This document shows, piece after piece, positions 8,786-18,624 of a stretch of 64,000 nucleotides of DNA. The DNA is from Anaerocolumna jejuensis DSM 15929 (lineage in GTDB: Bacteria > Bacillota > Clostridia > Lachnospirales > Lachnospiraceae): positions 1 through 64,000 of the forward strand of contig NZ_FRAC01000027.1 in the NCBI RefSeq assembly GCF_900142215.1, in the 5' to 3' direction. Numbering within the stretch: the stretch's first letter is position 1; the number at the start of each line of letters is the position of its first letter. The notes under the pieces are model-generated. The model was not told the origin of the DNA. It saw only the letters and a list, made by a program, of their open reading frames with translations, and ran no database searches. A program made the translations under genes and the position numbers.

Positions 8786-9712
8786 CTATTCCCCCTTCTC
8801 TACGGTGTCAAGCCGAAAAACACGATTTAAAAATACCGTCAATAGAAGGATTGTAGCTGCCGTAATCAGACCAATTGCTGATGCTTCCCCAAAGGCGAAC
8901 TGGTTAAAGGCACGGTCATAAAGGAGATACTGCAGTACGGAGGTTCTGCCGTTTGGTTTTCCTCCGGTCAACATCATTACCTGAATAAAAACATTAAAGG
9001 AACCGATAATCATATTAATCAGGACATAATAAGTAGTGGGTCTTAGGGACGGCATGGTAATATGGAGGAATTTTTTCAAACTGCCTGCCCCGTCAAGACC
9101 TGCAGCTTCATATAGTTCAGATGGTATACCCTGTAAGGCTGCTAAATATATCAGCATAGACCACCCGATATTCTTCCAGATACCCATAATCCATATTGCA
9201 GCATTTCCCGACCATTCCCGCAATAACCACGGCACATACTCCTTCCTCAGTCCAAGGAAATCCACAAGTATGTAATTGATAAGCCCCCGGTTGGAATTGT
9301 TGAACATATAGGTGAATACCAGGCTCACAATTACCCATGAGGTAATGACTGGCAGGTAAAACCCTAATTTAAATAACATTTTCCCCTTCCGCAGATTATT
9401 AATCAGATAAGCAAACACCATTCCCCCGAAAATAATACAGGGTGTGGTAACAAAAGCATACAGAAAATTATTCCGGTATGCATACCAAAAACGGGAGGAA
9501 GCTTCTGTAAATATAGTAATATAGTTTCTTAAACCAATAAAATTTATATTTCCCTGTACGATCTGATAATCTGACAGTGATATCCAAATGGTAAAGAACA
9601 TAGGATATATAACAAAAACTGCAACCAATATCAATCCGGGCAGGACAAAGGGCAGGGCAGTAAGCCAATTTTTTACACCTGTTTCCAGATACCTTTTTCT
9701 AGTCGTTAACAT
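8786..9712 (-). CDS. Carbohydrate ABC transporter permease, MalF/UgpA type
   Basis: 308-residue CUT1 permease with an N-terminal hydrophobic helix (WLTALPFVLPGLILVAVFV) and about six membrane segments in total. Its EAA loop EAAGLDGAGSLKKFLHITMP is intact. Partner of the permease 4 nt downstream. The gap of about 210 nt to the binding-protein gene holds a stem-loop (9787-9809), a usual arrangement that lets the binding protein be made in excess over the membrane subunits. Confidence 0.9.
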   Translation of the reverse strand: MLTTRKRYLETGVKNWLTALPFVLPGLILVAVFVIYPMFFTIWISLSDYQIVQGNINFIGLRNYITIFTEASSRFWYAYRNNFLYAFVTTPCIIFGGMVFAYLINNLRKGKMLFKLGFYLPVITSWVIVSLVFTYMFNNSNRGLINYILVDFLGLRKEYVPWLLREWSGNAAIWIMGIWKNIGWSMLIYLAALQGIPSELYEAAGLDGAGSLKKFLHITMPSLRPTTYYVLINMIIGSFNVFIQVMMLTGGKPNGRTSVLQYLLYDRAFNQFAFGEASAIGLITAATILLLTVFLNRVFRLDTVEKGE

Positions 9713-9786
9713 AGCCTTTCTCCCTTGCTCTATTTTGCATAACCATAAATAACACAGTAAAACCCCCTTTTTATGTCAGAACAGTT

Positions 9787-9809
9787 CTGCCTCCCAATAC
9801 AGGAGGCAG
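9787..9809 (-). other. Intercistronic stem-loop between binding-protein and permease genes
   Basis: Perfect 8-bp stem CTGCCTCC/GGAGGCAG with a 7-nt loop, read on the minus strand after the binding-protein gene. No U-tract follows, so it is more likely an mRNA-stabilising or processing stem than a terminator. The rest of 9713-9925 includes CTGCTTGCAGATAC near 9866-9880, a diverged relative of the small palindromic repeats near 43.3 and 59.3 kb. Confidence 0.5.
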
Positions 9810-9925
9810 CCTCTTCTGCTTTTCTTTAATCATGTAATTTTCACGCTAGCTTTCATTGCATGCTGCGTCTGCTTGCAGATACGGCATTGCCACAAATCAG
9901 GGTGTGAAATGTCTTATCTTTCAAA

Positions 9926-11242
9926 CTAATGTCCTTGCCCGCCAATTACCAGCTGTTCATCAATAAGCCCGGCAGCTTTTGTCAGCTCTTCCCTGACATC
10001 AGCATGATTTGTAAATATCTCAGTCATAGCATCGCTCCATATCTCCCCAATCTGCGTATGGGAGGGAGAAGGAATCCTTGCCTTAGCCGACTCCATCTGT
10101 TTCATATAAACAGACCATACGGGATTACTGGTTATTTCAGCATTATCAACCAGGGATTTCAGCACAGGAAGCTGCCCGCTCTTTAGCATATCCAATTGAA
10201 TTTCTTCAGAGGTCATAAATTGGGCAAATTCATAAGCTGCCTCCTGGTTTTTACCAGCCTGAAATACTACGATATTCTCTCCTCCTATGGCTGAAGCAGA
10301 TTTCCCATGATAAGTCGGAATCAAAGCCGGAGTAATCCCTTTCGCTTCCGAATCCTCATAAGATCCAAAGTACCAGGGTCCTTCTAAAAACATAGCATAT
10401 TCTCCAGTGGATATCCCATCCCAGGCATCCGCCGAGCCATCGATATCACGAATGGTAAATATTTTATCCTTATGCAGGTCGAGCATCGTCTGGATTGCTT
10501 TGACACTGGCATCCGAATCCAAATAACCACTGGCCGATGTGAAATTGTCATCCGTCACCATTCCGCCGAATAACCAGAAATATGGCAGTATATCCCAGTC
10601 ACCTACTCCGGATACATTAAGGAGATACTTACCATTACCGTTCTTCTTCGCGGCACTGATAAATTCCTCCATAGTCTGAGGCGTGCGATCCAGTCCTATG
10701 GCTTTTAATGTATTCTTATTTATTACAGCAGCTTTGCAGTTGGTATCCAGAGGAAGACCGTAATAATGACCCTTGTAATAATTAGTGGATAAAGGCGCGG
10801 CCAGAAAAGTATCTTTCTGCTTTGCAAAACCTTCCCTGTCATCCATAGATATGATTCCTCCCTGCTGTGCATAGGAAGCTGTATTGACAATATCAATCCT
10901 TGCAACATCAGGAGTCTGTCCCGTGCCAAAGGCAGTGACGATCATCTGGTGATATTGGCTGCTGTCCTGACGTACCGGTTCAATATCTATATTCGGGTGT
11001 AAAGCCTTCCACTTTGGAATCACTACCTCTTTTAACTGTGCTTCCTCTTTATCCCCATACGTGTGCCAGAAGGTTAAGGTTATATTTCCTTCCGGAAGGG
11101 AAGCCTCCTCTGCGGAAGCATTGCTGCTGCCAGTAGGACTGTTTACCGCTCTTTCTGTCTTGCCCTGACATCCTGTAGTTCCAGCTATCGCTACCAGGAT
11201 GGCGAGTAAGCAGGGAATAAATTTCCCGATTTTTGATTTCAT
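9926..11242 (-). CDS. Extracellular sugar-binding lipoprotein of the ABC transporter
   Basis: About 438-residue solute-binding protein (family 1, CUT1). A lipoprotein signal peptide ends in a lipobox-like GTTGC (Cys near residue 25), so the mature protein is anchored to the outer face of the membrane. The body has the usual maltose-binding-protein features, for example TFWHTYGDKEE near the start and WDGISTGEYAMFLEGPWYFG. The start at 11242 is chosen because GGAGG lies 8 nt upstream; an upstream codon at 11257 has none. Its own promoter is at 11301-11329. Ligand by context: isomaltooligosaccharide, linear or cyclic. Confidence 0.9.
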   Translation of the reverse strand: MKSKIGKFIPCLLAILVAIAGTTGCQGKTERAVNSPTGSSNASAEEASLPEGNITLTFWHTYGDKEEAQLKEVVIPKWKALHPNIDIEPVRQDSSQYHQMIVTAFGTGQTPDVARIDIVNTASYAQQGGIISMDDREGFAKQKDTFLAAPLSTNYYKGHYYGLPLDTNCKAAVINKNTLKAIGLDRTPQTMEEFISAAKKNGNGKYLLNVSGVGDWDILPYFWLFGGMVTDDNFTSASGYLDSDASVKAIQTMLDLHKDKIFTIRDIDGSADAWDGISTGEYAMFLEGPWYFGSYEDSEAKGITPALIPTYHGKSASAIGGENIVVFQAGKNQEAAYEFAQFMTSEEIQLDMLKSGQLPVLKSLVDNAEITSNPVWSVYMKQMESAKARIPSPSHTQIGEIWSDAMTEIFTNHADVREELTKAAGLIDEQLVIGGQGH

Positions 11243-11300
11243 AATAATTTCCTCCAATTAAAATACTGCATGCGTATTGATTACCGGCTCCGATACTGTA

Positions 11301-11329
11301 ATTATAGGAAATAGAGGTCTGAATTCCAA
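11301..11329 (-). promoter_or_regulatory. Promoter of the binding-protein/permease/GH66/AraC operon
   Basis: On the minus strand TTGGAA (11324-11329) and a perfect TATAAT (11301-11306) are 17 bases apart, giving a start near 11294, about 50 nt above the binding-protein start codon. The 11243-11598 gap otherwise holds only AT-rich sequence and the stem-loop at 11543-11570. Confidence 0.7.
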
Positions 11330-11542
11330 TGAATAGCGGAGATTTTCTTTGTATTTTAACTACTTTATCGTTTATTTTATATAAAATATTTAATATTTAT
11401 ATAGCTTTTTATGGCATTTTTACATCATTACACTCACAAATGGCTTCTTTCTCTCATTAAAATGCTATTTCTTCTTTTGCCAGCAAAGTCCGTATATTAT
11501 AAGCGGCTTACTTCCAATACTCGAAGATAGCAAAATAACACC

Positions 11543-11570
11543 AGCTCTTTCCTATGGAGAAGAAAGAGCC
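11543..11570 (-). terminator. Possible terminator after the GH15 gene
   Basis: A 9-bp stem (AGCTCTTTC/GAAAGAGCC, one G-U pair on RNA) with a 10-nt loop starts about 30 nt after the GH15 stop on the minus strand. The following U-tract is interrupted, so termination may be partial, allowing some read-through into the transporter genes. Confidence 0.5.
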
Positions 11571-11598
11571 GATGCTATAACCAGATAAATTATATTAA

Positions 11599-14500
11599 TT
11601 ATTCGAAATTGCCATAGAACCAAGAATCGCTGCTGCTGGTGAGATTATAGTTGAAATTATGAATATCCTGATCAACATAGTTTCCATTCCTGTAGGTTTC
11701 CAATACAACCGTTATATGCCCCCATGCATCGTTGGCAGGTGAGCCGATTTCCGATCTTGGTATTACCACTTCAATCCCGCCTGTCCGGCTATCCCATTGA
11801 GGTGCAATCACAGATGAGATTTCTTTGTTTAAGGTCCAGTTACCATTTAATACGGTCAATTTATGATAGCCCTGCTCCGTATTCTTTTTCGTAAACAGAT
11901 AAGCCATATTCCTTCCAATCTCCGTTCCATTTACCGTTGCAGTCTTTGTTGCCGCTTTATTGATAAAATCCTCCGTATATACTGAGATGCGGAATTTATC
12001 TTCTGCCGCTGTATTCGGCAGGGAACCTGACTTATTATTGATTCTGATATAAATATTCTTTTCATCATTGCAGATATACGCTTTGGAAATATCCGTATCC
12101 TTGTCTTCAACCGCCGTATCCCCTGCTTGATCTAAATAATAAGGTACATAAGTATATTGGTTCCAGTCTTTTTCTGCACCATTTGTTACAGAAATGGATT
12201 TATAGCAGCCTGCATTATTTTCTGATGCATAAACCCTGGTATCATTGAGACCAGAATATTGAAGGCTTGCCAGGATATAGGAGGCTGCGGTAACAGGTTC
12301 TGCTGCGGTACTGGCAAGGAGCTGTTCCGTTACATCACTGACTGCCTCTCCAGTTACCATGTAGCCGGCAGCAGTCCTGTCTTTAAACCACTTCAGCATT
12401 TCATATGCTTTCTGAGTATTTCCGGTTATTGTCTGAAATACACTGTCCCACATCGTCATTTGCGGCCAGGAAGGGGATGCTTCCAGTGCCTCATTGCCTC
12501 CCGGACTCCACTGGGAGGTGTAATAGAAAGTATCTCCGTCATAACGGGCCAGACCATAGATGTCGCTGGCCAAAGTGCTTTCTACTTTATTGATATGGCT
12601 GGCTGCCCTTGAGGATAAAGCATCTACTGCCCCTAATGCAAACAGGATATCTGTTGAACTGTCTACCAAAGAATTAATAGTACCACTTGGGGCTTCACTC
12701 CTTACAAAGTATTTATTTGCAGCATCCCACAATCCTCCCGCACTTGTATCCTTTCCAATAGCAGTTAAGATTGTGCTTCCGGCTCCGTTATAGTTATCTG
12801 CAAGTGCTGTATCTCCTTGAATCTTTGCAAGCATTGCCGCACTCTTTAATCCCATCGCATAGGCCGCCTGGGTATAGGTATAATATTCCGTAGCATTACC
12901 TTCCTCCCAGATACTAAAGTCTGCGGGTCCGAATCCTTTTAACTGATCCATGTTGTTCATAATAAAGTTTGCCGTATTTTTAACCTTATTATAAATTCCA
13001 TTAAGGAAATTCTTATCCTTGGTCAATTGATAGTGCTTATAAACACCGACTAAAAAGAAGCCCATGGAGTCATATTCCGGCTCAACAAAATTGGCATCTG
13101 TATTATCCCACAATCCATAACAGGTTTCAAAAGTTCCGTTTGCTGCCTGTCTTGCCGCAAGCCAATTCCAATAGGTCTTTGCCTCTTCGGTAAGCCCTGC
13201 CGCATCCAAAGAAAGTGCGGTTACTGCGGAATCTCTTGCCCATACCTTATAACCATAGTTGTAAGGGTTGGTTGTTGCAGGCATGGCTCCGTCGGAATCT
13301 GATGAGCCCGGCCGGATAGCATTTTTGATCATTACCAGATTATTTTTATAGGTAGCCAGAAGCCCCTCATCGTTATATGTCGGAATAACCACTTTATTAA
13401 ACCAGTTTTTATAAATATCTGCGGTATGATGAAACAAATCGTCTCCGCTCTGGGAAGCCGTTTCCCCACATAAATTTTGTAAACCGCTTAAGCTGGGATC
13501 CACTGCCATATAAAAATATGCATACTCCGTTGCCCCTGCTTTCACATTGACTTTCTGCTCAAAAGCAATAGTAAGGTCGTTTCCGGTTACATTTGTATTG
13601 TTTTTTAAGGTACCGTTATTGTCAAAGGTATACCAGGGAGAGCAGGTTGCACTTGATAAATTACTGTCACCGTCTTTTGCCGCCTGATAATAACTGGGTG
13701 TTTGAAAGGCTCCCAGGGCCAGATAAGGCTGTCTGGAACTGCTTCTGTTTACGATCAGCGCTTTTCTTGCAGAATCGTAGCTTGCGGAGATGTCGTTAGA
13801 AGAAGTATTTTTTACATGAAGAGAATCCAGTATACTATAAGTTAAATCCTTATTTCCGGTATTCGTAAGGGAATATCTGGCTACCAGTAGGTCCTTTTCC
13901 GGTACCATAACATAATCCTTGGAAATCTTCATACCGGGAAGGCTATTCCCGCCATATTCCAGATAATTGGTATTTAGAACACCGTTTTCATCATAATAGG
14001 CTTCTGAATTAAAATTATGAGTCTGATCATATTTCACTCCGTTGGTCTCATCTCTGAAAAATCCGGAATAGTCAACAATCTGATTGACCGACCAATCCCC
14101 TGAATATCTGAATTCGGCTATTCTGGGTCCATAGGTTCCGCTATTATCATTGTTGCATAATTTGCTTGCCATCCAGATAGCCATGGCATCCTTCCAGTTG
14201 GACATGTACAAGCTTCTGACAGAATCCGGCTGATCCGTAACCACCAGGTTATCCAGGTTAATAGAGCCTTCGGAATTGTTCCCCACATATACCTTAACGG
14301 TATGGGTTCCGGAGCTGAGGTTAGTGCCCACATCGGCGGTTTTCCATGTATCCCAGCTTCCCGTATTTGCATAATAAGCATTGCTGATATAGGTACCATC
14401 CACAGAGATTTCCCTGATACTCGTATTACTGGTATTGTTCGCGTAACGGAAATGCAGGGTATAATGCTTACTTTCCGGAACAGAAATATTGAACTGCACA

Positions 14501-14733
14501 AAATCTCCCGTCTCACCAAAAGAACCTACAAATCCGGTTCCTGTATACCCTTTATGGTCGGTATCCGTACTGACATTGTGAAGGGTTGCCTCTTCCGCTT
14601 CATAAACTGACTTAGTATAATCTGCCGCAAAAACATCTGTCCATGAAAGAGCGCATAAATTCACGGTAAGAGCTAATGCAAGCAATCGGCTGATAAATTT
14701 TTGAGATTTCTTTTTCTTACTGTTTATCATCAT
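11599..14733 (-). CDS. Secreted GH15 glucan 1,6-alpha-glucosidase (glucodextranase-like) with CBM35
   Basis: 1044-residue secreted exo-glycosidase. A signal peptide (about residues 1-37, ending near VFAA) is followed by a CBM6/35-type module (about 43-167, YEAEEATLHN to LDNLVV), a beta-rich N domain, and the GH15 (alpha/alpha)6 barrel (about 440-830). WARD (498-501) and IWEEG (Glu610 the probable general acid) are the GH15 marks; Glu812 in AEPVTAA is my candidate base. A further beta domain (about 845-1044) resembles those on glucodextranases. It would release glucose from dextran or isomaltooligosaccharide ends. It starts 50 nt after the secreted GH66 gene with AAGGAGG before the ATG, so the two are co-transcribed. 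Confidence 0.85.
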   Translation of the reverse strand: MMINSKKKKSQKFISRLLALALTVNLCALSWTDVFAADYTKSVYEAEEATLHNVSTDTDHKGYTGTGFVGSFGETGDFVQFNISVPESKHYTLHFRYANNTSNTSIREISVDGTYISNAYYANTGSWDTWKTADVGTNLSSGTHTVKVYVGNNSEGSINLDNLVVTDQPDSVRSLYMSNWKDAMAIWMASKLCNNDNSGTYGPRIAEFRYSGDWSVNQIVDYSGFFRDETNGVKYDQTHNFNSEAYYDENGVLNTNYLEYGGNSLPGMKISKDYVMVPEKDLLVARYSLTNTGNKDLTYSILDSLHVKNTSSNDISASYDSARKALIVNRSSSRQPYLALGAFQTPSYYQAAKDGDSNLSSATCSPWYTFDNNGTLKNNTNVTGNDLTIAFEQKVNVKAGATEYAYFYMAVDPSLSGLQNLCGETASQSGDDLFHHTADIYKNWFNKVVIPTYNDEGLLATYKNNLVMIKNAIRPGSSDSDGAMPATTNPYNYGYKVWARDSAVTALSLDAAGLTEEAKTYWNWLAARQAANGTFETCYGLWDNTDANFVEPEYDSMGFFLVGVYKHYQLTKDKNFLNGIYNKVKNTANFIMNNMDQLKGFGPADFSIWEEGNATEYYTYTQAAYAMGLKSAAMLAKIQGDTALADNYNGAGSTILTAIGKDTSAGGLWDAANKYFVRSEAPSGTINSLVDSSTDILFALGAVDALSSRAASHINKVESTLASDIYGLARYDGDTFYYTSQWSPGGNEALEASPSWPQMTMWDSVFQTITGNTQKAYEMLKWFKDRTAAGYMVTGEAVSDVTEQLLASTAAEPVTAASYILASLQYSGLNDTRVYASENNAGCYKSISVTNGAEKDWNQYTYVPYYLDQAGDTAVEDKDTDISKAYICNDEKNIYIRINNKSGSLPNTAAEDKFRISVYTEDFINKAATKTATVNGTEIGRNMAYLFTKKNTEQGYHKLTVLNGNWTLNKEISSVIAPQWDSRTGGIEVVIPRSEIGSPANDAWGHITVVLETYRNGNYVDQDIHNFNYNLTSSSDSWFYGNFE

Positions 14734-14783
14734 AGATTCCTCCTTATGATATTAATTCATGTTGTTAAAAAGGTTTTTACTTC

Positions 14784-17414
14784 TTAATTAACCTTCAGGC
14801 TGTCAAGATTAATCCCCTTGCTGTCCGATCCATCATAATAAATACTTACCGTATGGACACCTTTTTTCAAATAGGCACTTAAGGCTGCATTTTCCCAAGT
14901 ATCCCAGCTGCTTAAATCAGACATTTTCAGGACTCCTGCATAATTGCCGTCGATGTAAACATGCCTTGAAGCTGAATATCCCGTATGGTTGGAATATCTG
15001 AAATTCAGGGCATACTGCTTATCCGAAGGTGCAAGAATTTGAAAAGTCACCTCATCGCCCGGTTCTGCAAAGGAATCCAAAAATCCCGTTCCGGTATAGC
15101 CTGCATGGTTGGTATTGACGGTTACTCCGGTTTTCACAGCTTTTTCCGCTTCATAAATGTCATCCTTGGGAGCAGCTACACTTCTCCTGATGTAGACCAT
15201 GTCCCAATATTCCAGGGATGGAAGTGTAAAGGTTACAAATGTTCCGGTGTTATCGCTTCCGGTCTCATAATTAAGTTCCTGGCTGCCGCCCCCGTTGTAA
15301 TCCGGGGATGCTGTATAAACTCCGGAAATATGTGCATCCGGTGACAGATAGTATTTTACTTCAAGCTTTGTCAGGTTTCCGGGAGCAGCAGAAGGATTTC
15401 TCCACTCAGAATCCCTCTCGGCGGTCAGATTAATTAGATGCAGAATATCATACTCCTCCGTCATCCGGGTCATATGCCAGATCGTACCCGGGCTTCCATC
15501 TCCGGATATATTCTGCCCGTTTATACTGATATATTGATTTCCCTGATCCGAGTAGGTAATCTCCGGATCGTAAAGCAGGTTCTCATAAGCAGTAATAAAT
15601 TTGTAATATTCCTTCATCGCCGTTTTCAGATCTCCCGACATCACTTTGCTGGTATTGGGATAATATTCACTTCCAAGCATGGTAACATCATCAAGGCCTG
15701 CCCCCAGTTCAATATGGGAAGCTCCGCTGGCAGCAATCGCCGCATCAGCAAGCCGTATGGAACTTTCTTCAAATTCGCCTAATGTCAGGCAGTCCAGATT
15801 AATAGCCCCCTTATTGGCCGCATCATAGGAAACTTTTATGGTATGGCTTCCGGAACCCAGATAGGTGTTCATATAAGCATCATGTGCAAAAGTATCCCAA
15901 TTTCCTTTCGCATGAAATCCAACCTGTCCAATTTTATTTCCATCAAGGTAAATCGTTCTGGTCGCTTCCGCATCCTTATCTCCATATTGAAAAACCAGGG
16001 CATAAGTCATGGCTTCTTCCGTATGAATGGTAAATTGGACATAATCTCCCTGCTGGGCAAAGTTCTGTAAAAACCCTCTGCCGGAAAAACCGGGATGATC
16101 CGTTGCAACATCCACTCCGTTGTAACTGGCATCCTCTGCTTCGTAGCACCTTCCATAATTCATGTTATAATTCATATAAGCTGCTAACACAGCAGCTTTT
16201 CCACCGCTTAATCCTCTAAGCTGCTCTATGTAATTCCGCAGTTGATTATAATTATTGGAAAGCCACCAGATTTCACTGAAGTTAAAATCCGTATCTGCAT
16301 TTTTAGCAATATCCTCTAATGCCCAGCCATCTACCGTACCATCTACAATGTTAAAATCCAGAAGACCTTTACCGGTATTATTTGTTTGAAGTGCTTTTTT
16401 TGCTGTATTTACCAAACTGGAAAATGAATTTTTCAGGTCATAGCTGTTCCCATTATAATCAAAAACATTGTTCCGCTGCCCCATCTGATCCATTTGTATC
16501 CCATCGAAATTCATTGTATTCACCACATCGGTATAGGCTTTAGAAATAAAATCCTGCCATAAGGCATTGGTCGGTGCAAACATCCATAAATACCTGCCGT
16601 TTCCAAAGTCCACGTCAAACTGGCTTTGATGGCCGGTATCCTTAAACATTCCCCAGGAAGGTGATACCTTATAATCCGTATATCCTTCTCTGGCAGCATA
16701 AGACATCATATAAGCCATCGCAGCGGCATTTTTATTATGTACTGCATTTATATAGCCGGTTAAAGTGTCCAAGGAAATGGTACGGTCAAATAAATCCAGC
16801 CAGCTTTTGTCCGGATGGGTGCCATCACTTCTTTTGATCGGTACTTCATGCCGCCACATCCAGTCATAAAACTGAAACAGATTGATATGATAATCTTGTG
16901 TTAACGTATTAACCTGATCCTCAATTGTATTTTTCTTAATCTCCTCATCAAAGTTCTGTATATAACCGTACCTGGGGAATCTGGATGGCTCGCTGGATAC
17001 ATCAATAGCAGTGGTTTTACTATCACTGTCTTTCGTATAGGCTTGAACCAGATACCCTTTATAATCCTCCATTGGAGGAGTCCATGTAAAGGTTTTAGAA
17101 GCTGTAGTTCCGGCAGACAACGATAAGGCAGTATTCTTAGTATCCATTAATTCATCATTATGGAAAATTTTCAAATAAATTTTACCGCTCCATTCTGCGG
17201 CAGAAGCATTTTTGATTACTGCTGTAACCGTCACCGTATCGCCTAGACCGTAACAGGCTTTATCTACGTGAACTTCGGTAACATATATGCCGGAAACTTC
17301 GGCTGCACCGTCTGCATAAACTTTTTGCAGCAAAGCACTGAAAAACAATGTAAATATCAGCAATATTCCTGTCAGTAAAATATCTCTTTTTCTGACAGAT
17401 ATATATTTATTCAT
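14784..17414 (-). CDS. Secreted GH66 enzyme with inserted and terminal CBM35, CITase-type (dextran cyclising/cleaving)
   Basis: 876-residue secreted protein. Signal peptide about 1-34; Ig-like domain about 40-140; GH66 barrel from about 145 with Asp309 (GIQMDQMG) as expected nucleophile and Glu381 (FSEIWW) as acid/base; a CBM35 inserted in the barrel (about 422-547, YEAEDASYNG to INLDCL); the barrel remainder and a beta domain to about 745; a second CBM35 (about 752-876). In characterised GH66 proteins a CBM35 insert at this place marks cycloisomaltooligosaccharide glucanotransferases and CITase-active dextranases, while ordinary dextranases lack it. So it probably turns dextran into cyclic isomaltooligosaccharides, perhaps also hydrolysing it. 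First gene of the locus, AAAGGGG before the ATG. Confidence 0.87.
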   Translation of the reverse strand: MNKYISVRKRDILLTGILLIFTLFFSALLQKVYADGAAEVSGIYVTEVHVDKACYGLGDTVTVTAVIKNASAAEWSGKIYLKIFHNDELMDTKNTALSLSAGTTASKTFTWTPPMEDYKGYLVQAYTKDSDSKTTAIDVSSEPSRFPRYGYIQNFDEEIKKNTIEDQVNTLTQDYHINLFQFYDWMWRHEVPIKRSDGTHPDKSWLDLFDRTISLDTLTGYINAVHNKNAAAMAYMMSYAAREGYTDYKVSPSWGMFKDTGHQSQFDVDFGNGRYLWMFAPTNALWQDFISKAYTDVVNTMNFDGIQMDQMGQRNNVFDYNGNSYDLKNSFSSLVNTAKKALQTNNTGKGLLDFNIVDGTVDGWALEDIAKNADTDFNFSEIWWLSNNYNQLRNYIEQLRGLSGGKAAVLAAYMNYNMNYGRCYEAEDASYNGVDVATDHPGFSGRGFLQNFAQQGDYVQFTIHTEEAMTYALVFQYGDKDAEATRTIYLDGNKIGQVGFHAKGNWDTFAHDAYMNTYLGSGSHTIKVSYDAANKGAINLDCLTLGEFEESSIRLADAAIAASGASHIELGAGLDDVTMLGSEYYPNTSKVMSGDLKTAMKEYYKFITAYENLLYDPEITYSDQGNQYISINGQNISGDGSPGTIWHMTRMTEEYDILHLINLTAERDSEWRNPSAAPGNLTKLEVKYYLSPDAHISGVYTASPDYNGGGSQELNYETGSDNTGTFVTFTLPSLEYWDMVYIRRSVAAPKDDIYEAEKAVKTGVTVNTNHAGYTGTGFLDSFAEPGDEVTFQILAPSDKQYALNFRYSNHTGYSASRHVYIDGNYAGVLKMSDLSSWDTWENAALSAYLKKGVHTVSIYYDGSDSKGINLDSLKVN

Positions 17415-17934
17415 TTAACTTCCCCTTTCTATCACTGCTGCAAACTATGTGATACCCCATAATTAATTATGAATAGAAGCTTTTGGGGACAGACCTTTAT
17501 ATTCTTAACTGTAATTTCAATTTGTTACCTTACCACCTCCCCAAATGGTTTTTCTATGCTATCGTTGTTTTCCCATTCACCCCTCTTTCGTAAAATCAGA
17601 ACTGCCTCAAGTTTTTTCGTCTCACCTGATTTCAACAAATAAATATGAAAGACAACTGTTTCTGCTACTGAACCACTTTCTGCTTATTCTGGAATAGCAT
17701 AAGCTTTAAATTTTAACTGCCTTGGTATCATTAGCTTCACCTATTATAACCCACTATTTTCCATTTTTAAATGTAGAAAACAGTCTTTTTTTGTAAATTT
17801 TCTACCTTTTTCGGTTCTGTAATAATTTCCCATCCCCCAAAATACGCCGAAGCTATTTGAATCAGCTTCCATTACTTGCTATGAAAAATGAATTGTAGTA
17901 ATATATGCTTATCGTCTATGGAAGGAGATGCCCT
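17415..17934. other. Divergent intergenic region upstream of the dextran locus
   Basis: About 520 bases without a convincing gene. Just above the GH66 start is an inverted pair TATCAC/GTGATA (17434-17456), and at about 17774-17802 another pair GTAGAAAA/TTTTCTAC; either could be an operator for the AraC regulator or another protein. A TATAAT-like element occurs near 17740-17745 on the minus strand but I could not assign a confident -35. No catabolite-response element was recognised by eye. Confidence 0.35.
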
Positions 17935-18492
17935 ATGACAGATTTATATTTAAACACTAATTTATATACAATCAGGCCAGAGGCAGAAGGAAGGCTAAAG
18001 AAGGAACTGAAGGTTTATGACTTATTGGAGTCGTTACATATTCCCTTTACCCGCCTGGACCATGATGTTACGCCTACCATTGAGGCCTGTCATGATATTG
18101 ATAAGCTCCTTGCCATCAATATCTGCAAGAATTTATTTTTATGCAATGCCCAGAAAACCAGGTTCTATCTCTTAATGATGCCAGGTGATAAAAAGTTTAA
18201 GACTTCCGAACTCGGAAAGCAGATTAACAGTCCTAGACTCTCCTTTGCACCGGCTGAATATATGGAGGAATACCTTGACATCACGCCCGGCTCTGTCAGT
18301 GTAATGGGCCTGATGAACGATACGGATAACCGGGTAGAGCTGCTGGTAGATGAAGATGTGCTGAAGGAAGAATATTTCGGCTGCCATCCCTGTATCAATA
18401 CCACAAGCCTTAAGCTTAAGACAACTGACTTAACAGATAAAATCCTTCCCCATATTCATCATACAATGACAGTAGTCAGATTATCCTCCTGA
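17935..18492 (+). CDS. Prolyl-tRNA editing protein, YbaK/ProX-like deacylase
   Basis: 185-residue cytoplasmic protein of the YbaK/ProRS insertion-domain family, which hydrolyses mischarged aminoacyl-tRNA such as Ala-tRNA(Pro). The fold is indicated by LYDLLESLHIPFTRLDHD, the central CKNLFLCNAQKTRFYLLMMPGDKKF with the conserved lysine, and PGSVSVMGLMND. Start at ATG 17935 because GGAGATG lies just upstream; the in-frame ATG at 17905 lacks a site. Length matches stand-alone ProXp enzymes. It stands alone after the divergent dextran operon and is not obviously linked to it. Confidence 0.88.
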   Translation: MTDLYLNTNLYTIRPEAEGRLKKELKVYDLLESLHIPFTRLDHDVTPTIEACHDIDKLLAINICKNLFLCNAQKTRFYLLMMPGDKKFKTSELGKQINSPRLSFAPAEYMEEYLDITPGSVSVMGLMNDTDNRVELLVDEDVLKEEYFGCHPCINTTSLKLKTTDLTDKILPHIHHTMTVVRLSS

Positions 18493-18624
18493 TTCAAGAC
18501 CTTCACAGTAATATTGTCAGAGTCTGAGGGATATAATATTGTAGATATGCCGTAAGGGCAAAGAATACAAGCCATCCGGATAACGGAGGGTACTTTAAAG
18601 ATTTGCTGTCGGAAAGAGGTTGCT

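Noticed and set aside
14118..14519. 133-codon ORF in another frame inside the GH15 gene
   Set aside because: Lies entirely within a strongly supported gene, with no ribosome site and unlike any family.
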